Source of the DNA: an uncultured Bacteroidota bacterium
GTDB lineage: Bacteria > Bacteroidota > Bacteroidia > Chitinophagales > Chitinophagaceae
Length of the DNA: 12,553 bases
Reading direction: 5' to 3'
Assembly (NCBI GenBank): GCA_946480675.1
Contig: CAMLKS010000033.1
Span: forward strand, 1-12,553
Position numbers and translations under genes: made by a program. How positions within the stretch are numbered: position 1 is the first letter of the stretch; every line of letters begins with the position of its first letter. Below the pieces are notes generated by a model. It had not been told where the DNA came from. It did no database searches and saw only the letters and a program-made list of their open reading frames with translations. Positions 1 through 6,128 of the stretch are shown piece after piece.

Positions 1-804
1 GGCAACAGCTGCCAGAATAGTGTAGTGATGTAAGCCCGCCTTATCGGCCTTTACACTGAATGATATGGATCGGTCGTACCTGTCACTGTTCACGGCGATG
101 TTAGAAGTACCTATAACATTACCACCTTCCAGCAACTGCAGGTTGTTATTATAGCCATTGCAAAGCGTGGCCAGAACATCGGCACGTATTTCGAACTGGC
201 TGTTGAGCGTAGCTGTTTTGTTGCTATATACCTGTGTTATACGCAGGTCTTTCTGCTGCGCACTATCGCCAATGCCTACCGTATATAGCGGGCTTTGTAA
301 ACTAAGCTGCTGATACAGCGGGTTGCTGCCCTGGTTGTAGCGGCCATCGCTGGCCAGTATCACGGCGCCCAGGTTTTGTGCACCGTAGTACTCCTGCGCT
401 TTCGATAAGGCATTGGCTATATCGGTGCTTTGCTGTGTGTGGCGAAAGGCGCTATCGGTCTGCACATCGGTACCGAAACCCCAGGTCACTACTTTGTACT
501 TATCACCCAGCTTGTCGGTCAGTTGTTGCGTGGCTTTATTATAATTGGTGCTATCTTTCCCTAATGCCGTAGCTATAGATGCCGAATTATCCTGCAGGAA
601 AAGGATGACCGGTTTCTGAGTTTCGTTCTTAGTAATAGTAATGGCAGGGGCCAATATTAAAAGTAATGCCAGCAGCATTACAATGCCCCGCAGTGTAGCG
701 GTAAGCCATGGGTGTGGGGTACCTCGCTTAACATCGGCACGGTATACCCCGTAGCCGGCTGCTGCCGCAAGGACGAAGGATATGGTCCACAATAGGATTT
801 GCAT
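1..804 (-). CDS. Membrane-anchored VWA-domain protein (C-terminus beyond window)
   Basis: My reverse-strand reading gives 268 codons from an ATG at 804-802 to the window edge with no stop, so this is the N-terminal part of a longer protein. Two hydrophobic segments lie near residues 3-20 and 33-56. They are followed by a von Willebrand factor A-like domain with a complete MIDAS metal site: DNSAS at 72-76, a Thr at 127 in STDIANAL, and Asp152 in LASDGRY. From about residue 185 comes a beta-rich, Ig-like stretch (ITQVYSNKTATLNSQFEIRA). Proteins of this build in Bacteroidota are annotated only as VWA-domain or BatA-like membrane proteins; the substrate is unknown. The VWA part probably faces the periplasm and binds a partner through a divalent metal. 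The gene is divergent from the next one. Just upstream is CAAACTAA at 813-820, which on the minus strand is one mismatch from the TAnnTTTG promoter box. Product class is fairly sure, function is not. Confidence 0.85.
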   Translation of the reverse strand, partial: MQILLWTISFVLAAAAGYGVYRADVKRGTPHPWLTATLRGIVMLLALLLILAPAITITKNETQKPVILFLQDNSASIATALGKDSTNYNKATQQLTDKLGDKYKVVTWGFGTDVQTDSAFRHTQQSTDIANALSKAQEYYGAQNLGAVILASDGRYNQGSNPLYQQLSLQSPLYTVGIGDSAQQKDLRITQVYSNKTATLNSQFEIRADVLATLCNGYNNNLQLLEGGNVIGTSNIAVNSDRYDRSISFSVKADKAGLHHYTILAAVA

Positions 805-908
805 CAGTCTTGCAAACTAAGGAAAAACTATATAGATAGGCGTTGCTGCTTATAATTATGTTGTTAAAAATCAATATTGCATGGCAAAGTTTTTGTATCT
901 GTTGATGT

Positions 909-2147
909 ATGCCTGAATTGATATTGCCAATAGCTGAACCTGCACTGCGATTGCAGCAAATTCATAATTTCGCGCCCATGCGCATGCACGAAGTAAAGAC
1001 AGACGCGGATAAGAAGCTGTTTTTAGAATTGCCCGTTAGCATAAACAGAGGTAATGCCAACTGGATACGCCCGTTGGATAAAGACATAGAACAGGTTTTC
1101 GACGTAGAACAGAATAAGCTATTCAAGAAAGGAGGCGAATGCACACGTTGGTTGCTGAAAGATGAACAAGGCAACGTAATAGGCCGTATAGCGGCATTTG
1201 TAAACAAGCAGTATAAGCAGGAACAGCCTACGGGTGGTATAGGTTTCTTTGAATGCATCAACGATCAGCAGGCTGCCAATTTTATGTTCGACCATTGCAA
1301 GCAATGGCTGCAGCAACGAGGTATGGAAGCGATGGATGGCCCCATCAACTTTGGCGAGCGCGAACGCTGGTGGGGATTGTTGGTAGAAGGTTTCCAGGAG
1401 CCGCTGTATTGTATGAATTACAATCCGCCTTATTATAAAGAACTGTTTGACAACTATGGTTTCCAGGTTTACTTTGAGCAGGTATGCTTTGCCATGAAAG
1501 TGAAAGACCGCCTGCAGGATAAGTTTTACCACCGCTACGAAGAGCTATCACAAGACCCTAACTATAGCTATCAGCATATACGTAAAAGCAACCTGGATAA
1601 ATATATAAAGGACTTTGCCTACATCTACAATAAAGCATGGGCGGGCCATGGTGGGGGAAAGCAACTGGAAGAAAGGATAGTGGCAAAAATGTTTGCCCAG
1701 ATGAAGTCTGTAATAGATGAGGACCTAATGTGGTATGTGTACTATAAAGATGAACCGATAGCCTTCTGGATAAACCTACCCGACCTGAACCAGTATTTCA
1801 AGCATATGAATGGCAAGTTTGGCCTGTGGCAAAAGCTGAAATTCCTGTGGCTGAAAAGCTTTGGTAAGTGCAATCGTTTTGTAGGATTGGTATTTGGTAT
1901 CATACCCGAATTTCAGGGTAAAGGAGTAGATGGCTATATGATAATGGCCGGTGCTAAAGTGATACAGCCCGAAGGTAAGTATGAAGACTACGAGATGCAA
2001 TGGATAGGTGACTTTAATCCCAAGATGATAAACATAGCCGAAAGCCTGGGTACTTATAGAAGCCGTAAGCTGCAAACATTAAGGTATTTATTTGATAGGC
2101 AGAAAGGATTCAAAAGGCACCCCATGATAGGCGACCATCTAAAGTAG
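909..2147 (+). CDS. GNAT-fold acyltransferase, YghO / bacterial ceramide synthase-like
   Basis: This 412-residue soluble protein is recognised as the Bacteroidota relative of the YghO group of the acyl-CoA N-acyltransferase superfamily, to which the alphaproteobacterial ceramide synthase bCerS also belongs. Conserved-looking blocks are the N-terminal NRGNANWIRPLDKDI (46-60), a central GPINFGERERWWGLLVEGF (144-162) followed by NPPYY (172-176), and a late GIIPEFQGKGVDGY (330-343). The last resembles the acyl-CoA pyrophosphate-binding loop (Q/RxxGxG/A) of GNAT enzymes. There is no signal peptide. The first 23 residues look like an extension; Met24 (978) or Met26 (984) gives a start nearer to HEVKTDADKKLF, where the conserved part begins, and no ribosome site distinguishes them. 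The stop lies 3 nt from the convergent folP stop. Family assignment is fairly confident. Acylation of a sphingoid base is inference only; no other sphingolipid gene is in the window. Confidence 0.8.
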   Translation: MPELILPIAEPALRLQQIHNFAPMRMHEVKTDADKKLFLELPVSINRGNANWIRPLDKDIEQVFDVEQNKLFKKGGECTRWLLKDEQGNVIGRIAAFVNKQYKQEQPTGGIGFFECINDQQAANFMFDHCKQWLQQRGMEAMDGPINFGERERWWGLLVEGFQEPLYCMNYNPPYYKELFDNYGFQVYFEQVCFAMKVKDRLQDKFYHRYEELSQDPNYSYQHIRKSNLDKYIKDFAYIYNKAWAGHGGGKQLEERIVAKMFAQMKSVIDEDLMWYVYYKDEPIAFWINLPDLNQYFKHMNGKFGLWQKLKFLWLKSFGKCNRFVGLVFGIIPEFQGKGVDGYMIMAGAKVIQPEGKYEDYEMQWIGDFNPKMINIAESLGTYRSRKLQTLRYLFDRQKGFKRHPMIGDHLK

Positions 2148-2150
2148 TTA

Positions 2151-3008
2151 CTATGATGTCATCATGCTCATCAAGCTTATTACCTCTTTCGCCTCCTTCA
2201 CATCATGTACTCTTAGTATGTTAACGCCCTGCTGCAAGGCTATTACATGCAGGGCGGTGGTGCCATTCAGTGCTGCTTCGGGAGTAGTGTTTAGCGCTTT
2301 CCATATCATGCCCTTGCGGGAAATGCCTACCAGTATGGGTTTACCCAACATGCGCAGCGTGTGCATATGGCGTAGCAATTCGTAGTTATGTTCCAGAGTT
2401 TTGCCGAAGCCAAAGCCGGGGTCTATAATGATATCGGTAATGCCGGCGGAGTGGCAGTCGGCACATACATCGCGCAGGTAGTGAAGGATGTCCAGCGCTA
2501 CGTTGTCGTACTGCGGGTTTTGTTGCATGGTTTCAGGTGTGCCCTGCATGTGCATAGCTATATAGGGCACTTGCAATGAAGCCACTGTTGCCAGCATATC
2601 CTTATCTATGCTGCCGCTACTCACATCATTTATAATAGATACACCTGCGGCTACTGCTTCTTTAGCCACGGCAGCATTATACGTATCTGCCGATAGCCAC
2701 GTATCGGGAAAACGTTTTATGATGGCTTCTATCACGGGTATTACACGCTGCAGTTCTTCCTCTGCACTTATCAGCAGCGCACCGGGCTTGGTGGTAGTAC
2801 CGCCTATATCCAGTATGGCAGCGCCATCATTCAGCATCTGCTCGGCTTTGTGCAGCAGGCTATCTATATCGCTATCGCGGCCTTTGTTGTAAAAACTATC
2901 GGGCGTAGCATTCAGAATACCCATTACAACAGGCTGTGATATATCGAGCAGGCGGCCTTTACTTTTGAGGGTGGTTTGTACGGGTAAAACTGTATTTTTG
3001 AAACTCAT
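2151..3008 (-). CDS. folP: Dihydropteroate synthase
   Basis: DHPS condenses 6-hydroxymethyl-7,8-dihydropterin diphosphate with p-aminobenzoate to give dihydropteroate, a cytoplasmic step of folate synthesis and the sulfonamide target. All family landmarks are present in this 285-residue chain: MGILNATPDSF (29-39), DIGGTTTKPG (67-76), SADTY (106-110), IIND (125-128), MHMQGTPETM (152-161), DPGFGFGK (196-203), GISRKGM (228-234) and RVHDV (266-270). The start at 3008 is chosen because it gives the usual family length; the frame stays open upstream to a TTG at 3122, but that extension lies inside the opposing DUF1599 gene and is a hydrophobic stretch unlike DHPS. An odd point is Lys74 where most DHPS enzymes, including E. 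coli (Arg63), have Arg in the TRPG loop. The gene is divergent from DUF1599 with 16 bp between starts, and convergent with the GNAT gene. A likely promoter sits at 3017-3047. Confidence 0.96.
   Translation of the reverse strand: MSFKNTVLPVQTTLKSKGRLLDISQPVVMGILNATPDSFYNKGRDSDIDSLLHKAEQMLNDGAAILDIGGTTTKPGALLISAEEELQRVIPVIEAIIKRFPDTWLSADTYNAAVAKEAVAAGVSIINDVSSGSIDKDMLATVASLQVPYIAMHMQGTPETMQQNPQYDNVALDILHYLRDVCADCHSAGITDIIIDPGFGFGKTLEHNYELLRHMHTLRMLGKPILVGISRKGMIWKALNTTPEAALNGTTALHVIALQQGVNILRVHDVKEAKEVISLMSMMTS
2993..3000 (+). promoter_or_regulatory. Candidate -7 box for the DUF1599 gene
   Basis: TATTTTTG is an exact match to TAnnTTTG, 25 nt before the ATG at 3025. It lies within the start of the folP coding region on the other strand. 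The -33 partner is not convincing: the nearest TTG triplets (2976-2978 and 2965-2967) give spacers of 14 and 25 nt rather than about 19-21. The assignment is therefore tentative. Confidence 0.35.
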
Positions 3009-3016
3009 AGTTAGTA

Positions 3017-3047
3017 CAAAGAAAATGCAGGATAGCGTAAGCACCAA
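3017..3047 (-). promoter_or_regulatory. Probable folP promoter (Bacteroidota type)
   Basis: On the minus strand there is a TTG (plus-strand CAA at 3045-3047), a 20-nt spacer, and TTTCTTTG (plus-strand 3017-3024). This matches the phylum's TTG / TAnnTTTG arrangement with one mismatch in the -7 box. Transcription would begin about 4-8 nt before the folP ATG, so the leader would be very short. The promoter lies inside the first codons of the divergent DUF1599 gene. It is assigned by motif only. Confidence 0.4.
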
Positions 3048-3594
3048 CACAATGATCAATACACTGGAACAATACCGCGGCATCGTATCGGCCTGCAAAG
3101 ACCTGTACGTGAAAAAGGCCAAAGACTATGGCACATCGTGGCGGGTATTGAGGCCCATATCTATTGTTGACCAGATATATATAAAAGCATGGCGCATACG
3201 CCAGATACAGGAAACCGGCGAGCAAAAGATAGGCGATAGCATAGAAAGTGAATTTGTAGGCATAGTGAACTATGGTATCATAGCCGTGATACAAAACGGT
3301 ATGCCTGCTAATGCCCCTATAGACCTGAGCGAGGCGGAAGCCCGCCAATGGTATGAGGTGAAGGCAAAAGAGATAGAAGACCTGATGCTGCAAAAAAACC
3401 ATGACTACGGCGAAGCCTGGCGCGAACTATCGCAGCAATCGTTTGTAGACCTGATACTGGTAAAGCTGCTGCGCATAAAACAGATACTGGCCAACGAAGG
3501 CCAAACCATCGTATCGGAAGGGGTAGATGCTAATTTTCATGATATCGTGAACTATGGCATATTTGCCCTCATCAAAATAAAGAGCCTCCCCTAA
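3025..3594 (+). CDS. DUF1599 (nucleotide modification associated domain 1) protein, two tandem domains
   Basis: This 189-residue cytoplasmic protein is built from two copies of one domain, at about residues 25-90 and 118-184. The copies share DYG (34-36 and 127-129), WR (39-40 and 132-133), SxVD (46-49 and 139-142), a following KxxRIxQI stretch, and VNYGI (81-85 and 175-179). This is the DUF1599 family (Pfam PF07659). It has been linked by comparative genomics to nucleotide modification in phages, but I know of no demonstrated reaction. I chose the ATG at 3025; the ATG at 3052 is an alternative, and the open frame before 3025 runs back through folP. In Bacteroidota this gene commonly neighbours folP and a DoxX-type gene, as here. 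Its last codons and TAA stop fall inside a GC-rich REP-like repeat, so the C-terminal SLP is repeat-encoded. Family is confident, function unknown. Confidence 0.88.
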   Translation: MQDSVSTNTMINTLEQYRGIVSACKDLYVKKAKDYGTSWRVLRPISIVDQIYIKAWRIRQIQETGEQKIGDSIESEFVGIVNYGIIAVIQNGMPANAPIDLSEAEARQWYEVKAKEIEDLMLQKNHDYGEAWRELSQQSFVDLILVKLLRIKQILANEGQTIVSEGVDANFHDIVNYGIFALIKIKSLP

Positions 3595-3614
3595 ATCCCC
3601 TCCCAAGGAGGGGA
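3583..3614 (+). repeat. REP-like GC-rich hairpin repeat, left copy
   Basis: A pyrimidine-rich lead (AGCCTCCCCTAAA, 3583-3595) is followed by a hairpin: TCCCCTCC (3596-3603), loop CAA (3604-3606), GGAGGGGA (3607-3614), with eight perfect pairs. It contains the DUF1599 stop codon (3592-3594). A related copy in the opposite orientation lies about 110 bp downstream. Similar C-rich/G-rich hairpins are, to my knowledge, scattered between genes in many Bacteroidota genomes. Confidence 0.7.
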
Positions 3615-3685
3615 CTTGGAATTTTCTTATCTCTTTGGTAAGGAAAGCTATTCTCGGTATTAACAATATTTTTCAAACGGATTAA

Positions 3686-3693
3686 TATATTTG
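3686..3693 (+). promoter_or_regulatory. Candidate -7 box for the DoxX-like/permease operon
   Basis: TATATTTG fits TAnnTTTG exactly and lies in the AT-rich stretch between the two REP-like hairpins, 65 nt before the ATG at 3758. No TTG is present at the expected distance upstream, so only the -7 half is supported. If used, the transcript leader would contain the right-hand GC-rich hairpin next to the start codon, which could limit translation. Confidence 0.38.
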
Positions 3694-3722
3694 AAGGTCA
3701 TTAAATAACTATAAAAAACATC

Positions 3723-3753
3723 ACCTCCCCTTGGGGGAGGTTGGGAGGGGCTT
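3723..3753 (-). repeat. REP-like GC-rich hairpin repeat, right copy (inverted)
   Basis: The hairpin is ACCTCCCC (3723-3730), loop TTG (3731-3733), GGGGAGGT (3734-3741), followed by TGGGAGGGGCTT to 3753. Read on the minus strand it has the same order as the left copy: a lead close to AGCCCCTCCCA, then an 8-bp hairpin with a CAA loop. It ends 4 nt before the ATG of the DoxX-like gene, so it lies in that gene's leader. A TTG in its loop can be mistaken for a start codon. Confidence 0.7.
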
Positions 3754-3757
3754 ACTT

Positions 3758-4885
3758 ATGAAATACGTACTCTGGCTTATCAGGATAATAGTAGGTGTAT
3801 TATTTATATTCTCGGGACTGGTAAAGGCGAACGACCCACTGGGGTTGAGCTACAAAATGGATGAGTTTTTTGAAGTATGGCATATGTACTGGATGATGCC
3901 GTTTTCACTGGCCCTTTCGATTACCATGATAGCCTTCGAAATAATAGCCGGTGTGGCAGTACTACTGGGATATGCACAGCGTGTTTTTTCCGTATTGCTG
4001 TTATTGCTGATTACGTTCTTTACTTTCCTTACAGCTTATGTATTATTCAGTGGTAAAATAAAAGAGTGTGGTTGCTTTGGTGATTGTATTAAAATAACCA
4101 ATGAAGAAACCTTCTGGAAGGATGTGGCCTTACTGGTGCTGGGTATTATATTGTTCATCTACCGCAAACGTATTCAGCCGGTATTTAATAAAAATATTGG
4201 TACATCGTTCATGATACTGACTGCTTTCTTTGCCTTTGGCATGCAATGGTGGGCGCTGGAACACCTGCCTTTTCACGACTGCCTGCCCTATAAAGTAGGT
4301 GCGAACCTGATAAAAGACCGCCAGATACCGCCGGGTGCTACGCCTGACGTATATGAGAGCGTGATGATATATGAGAAAGACGGGGTGAAGAAAGAGTTTA
4401 CTACCGAGAACTATCCATGGCAGGATACGACCTGGGTATTTGTAGACCGTAAGGACAAACTGGTGAAAAAAGGGAATGCAGAGCCTAAGATAAAAGACTT
4501 CATCATTGCCGACTACGACGGTAATGAAATGACCGACCAAATACTGAATACACCGGGCTTCACTTACCTGCTATTTGTAAAAGACCCGAAAAAAGCACGC
4601 ACCGATAATATGGATAAACTGCGTGCTCTGATAGAAAATGCCGAGAAACAAAATGTACCATTCTATATACTATGCTCGGCGACCAAAGAAGAAGCAGAAG
4701 CATTCCGCAAGGCGAACGGGTTGGATAAAGCCATCTTGATGGTATTTGACGGCACGGTGAGCAAAACAGCATTGCGTTCTAACCCCGGCCTGATGCTGCT
4801 GGAACAGGGCGTGATACGTGGCAAGTGGAGCTATAGGGATTACCCGACAGCTGTAGGTACAGGCTCAAAATCTAAAGCGGATTAG
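3758..4885 (+). CDS. DoxX/MauE-like membrane protein with thioredoxin-like C-terminal region (BT_3928-like)
   Basis: This 375-residue inner-membrane protein starts with MKYVLWLIRIIVGVLFIF. It has the DoxX-type stretch SGLVKANDPLGLSYKMDEF at 19-37, about four to five membrane segments within roughly residues 3-170, and a cysteine cluster C104-G-C106-F-G-D-C110 between membrane segments. The part from about 180 to the end is soluble. Its later half (TYLLFVKDPKKA through SNPGLMLLEQGVI) has the look of a thioredoxin fold, without a CxxC pair. The combination matches the Bacteroidota BT_3928-like family. A role in periplasmic thiol or quinone redox chemistry is inferred from DoxX/MauE relatives, not shown. 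The ATG at 3758 is preferred over an upstream in-frame TTG at 3731, which lies in the repeat loop. Its stop TAG overlaps the GTG of the permease gene, pointing to translational coupling. Confidence 0.85.
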   Translation: MKYVLWLIRIIVGVLFIFSGLVKANDPLGLSYKMDEFFEVWHMYWMMPFSLALSITMIAFEIIAGVAVLLGYAQRVFSVLLLLLITFFTFLTAYVLFSGKIKECGCFGDCIKITNEETFWKDVALLVLGIILFIYRKRIQPVFNKNIGTSFMILTAFFAFGMQWWALEHLPFHDCLPYKVGANLIKDRQIPPGATPDVYESVMIYEKDGVKKEFTTENYPWQDTTWVFVDRKDKLVKKGNAEPKIKDFIIADYDGNEMTDQILNTPGFTYLLFVKDPKKARTDNMDKLRALIENAEKQNVPFYILCSATKEEAEAFRKANGLDKAILMVFDGTVSKTALRSNPGLMLLEQGVIRGKWSYRDYPTAVGTGSKSKAD

Positions 4886-5937
4886 TGTTGCGATTTGTGG
4901 CACGGCGCTTACGGTATAGCCTGCTGGTATTGCTGGGCGTAGTTACCGTAGTATTTTTCCTGTTCAATGTATTGCCGGGCGACCCTGCACGCTTGTTGAT
5001 GGGACAGCGTAGCGACCTTGCTACGATAGAAAATGCACGAAAAGAAATGAACCTGGATAAGCCTATGCTTACCAGGTATTTTCTTTACCTGAACGATATA
5101 TCGCCCATCAGTATATATAAGAAGGATGCAGCGGCACAGGCTAAGTATGACTATGTGCGCCTGCTGCCCTTAGGTGATAATACATTGGCGCTGAAATGGC
5201 CCTACCTGGGCCGCTCTTACCGCACCAAGCGGGAAGTAAGCCTGGTGCTGACCGAGGCATTGCCTGGTACAATCATATTAGCGTTGGCTGCCATTGCTAT
5301 AGCAACTGTAGGCGGCATACTATTGGGGGTACTGGCTGCGCTGAAGAAAAATACCTGGATGGATACGGGTGCTATAGCTGCCAGTGTGGCGGGGGTATCT
5401 ATGCCATCGTTCTTTGCGGGGCTGGTGATAGCCTATTTCTTTGGCTACCTGTTGCATAGCTATACCGGGCTGAACATGACGGGCAGCCTGTGGGAATACG
5501 ACCCATTTACCGGCAGGCATATTGTATTAAAGAACCTACTGCTGCCGGCACTGGCATTGGGTATCCGTCCGCTGGCTATTATTACACAATTGACAAGGAG
5601 CGCTTTGCTGGATGTACTGTCGCAGGACTATATACGTACCGCCTATGCCAAAGGGCTGTCTACCGGGCGGGTGGTTTTCCGTCATGCCCTCCCCAATGCG
5701 CTGAACCCGGTGGTGACTGCTATATCGGGTTGGCTGGCAGAGCTGCTGGCCGGTTCCTTCTTTGTGGAATACATCTTTGGATGGAAGGGGATAGGCAAGC
5801 TAACGGTAGATGCACTGGATAAATTTGACTTTCCGCTGGTGATGGGTTCTGTACTGCTTACCGCCTTTATTTTCATCATCGTAAACCTGCTGACTGATAT
5901 GCTGTATGGCTGGCTGGATCCGAGGGTACGGTTGTAG
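4885..5937 (+). CDS. ABC transporter permease, OppB/DppB type
   Basis: This 350-residue protein is an inner-membrane permease of the binding-protein-dependent transport family (BPD_transp_1). The N-terminus LRFVARRLRYSLLVLLGVVTVVFF and NVLPGDPARLLMG is typical of dipeptide/oligopeptide/glutathione permeases. The ATPase-contacting EAA loop is clear at about residues 248-275 (DYIRTAYAKGLSTGRVVFRH, with Gly257), followed by LPNALNPV and the conserved FVEYIFGWKGIGKL. A charged stretch at about 60-115 between the first two membrane segments is the long external loop. It starts at a GTG (4885-4887) that overlaps the previous stop by one base (TAGTG); a TTG at 4888 is an alternative. No partner permease, ATPase or binding protein lies in the window, so it is an orphan subunit here. 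The substrate is unknown; peptide is only a family guess. Confidence 0.92.
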   Translation: MLRFVARRLRYSLLVLLGVVTVVFFLFNVLPGDPARLLMGQRSDLATIENARKEMNLDKPMLTRYFLYLNDISPISIYKKDAAAQAKYDYVRLLPLGDNTLALKWPYLGRSYRTKREVSLVLTEALPGTIILALAAIAIATVGGILLGVLAALKKNTWMDTGAIAASVAGVSMPSFFAGLVIAYFFGYLLHSYTGLNMTGSLWEYDPFTGRHIVLKNLLLPALALGIRPLAIITQLTRSALLDVLSQDYIRTAYAKGLSTGRVVFRHALPNALNPVVTAISGWLAELLAGSFFVEYIFGWKGIGKLTVDALDKFDFPLVMGSVLLTAFIFIIVNLLTDMLYGWLDPRVRL

Positions 5938-5983
5938 ATATACCTTCACTCGTTAAAAGTCAGTTATTTGCCAGTATTACAAA

Positions 5984-6003
5984 AACATTGTGAACACAAT
6001 GTT
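5984..6003. promoter_or_regulatory. Palindrome, possible operator upstream of the DUF47-pit unit
   Basis: AACATTGTGaaCACAATGTT has 9-bp perfect inverted arms around a 2-nt centre. It is followed by GTGCAAT rather than a T-run, so it does not look like a Rho-independent terminator for the permease gene. It lies 84 nt before the -7 box and 126 nt before the DUF47 ATG. Such a dyad could bind a dimeric regulator, but no specific regulator is recognised. Confidence 0.35.
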
Positions 6004-6086
6004 GTGCAATAGATATTAAATAATTTTCTCAATATTAATTTAATATTAACTTTATGTTACGGCTTTTTTCCCCCGCATAGGCAAGG

Positions 6087-6094
6087 TACTTTTG
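6087..6094 (+). promoter_or_regulatory. Candidate -7 box for the DUF47-pit operon
   Basis: TACTTTTG fits TAnnTTTG exactly and lies 35 nt before the ATG at 6129. Upstream is a very AT-rich stretch (about 6015-6055). At the -33 distance there is a T-run (6064-6069) rather than a clean TTG. Together with the 191-nt gap after the permease gene, this supports an independent transcript for the phosphate genes. Confidence 0.45.
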
Positions 6095-6128
6095 CCGCCG
6101 TAAATTCAATTAAAACAAATACTGGATT

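Noticed and set aside
2154..2166. ATGATGTCATCAT-like small dyad at the folP 3' end
   Set aside because: It has 6-bp arms, encodes the Met-Met-Thr-Ser end of FolP, and has no T-run. It is most likely a chance result of repeated ATG codons.
3009..3122. N-terminal extension of folP back to a TTG at 3122
   Set aside because: The extra 38 residues are a hydrophobic stretch foreign to DHPS and overlap the start of DUF1599. The ATG at 3008 gives the normal length.
3731..3757. Upstream TTG start for the DoxX-like gene
   Set aside because: The TTG lies in the loop of the REP-like hairpin, and the encoded residues are simply the repeat. The ATG at 3758 begins a typical membrane segment.
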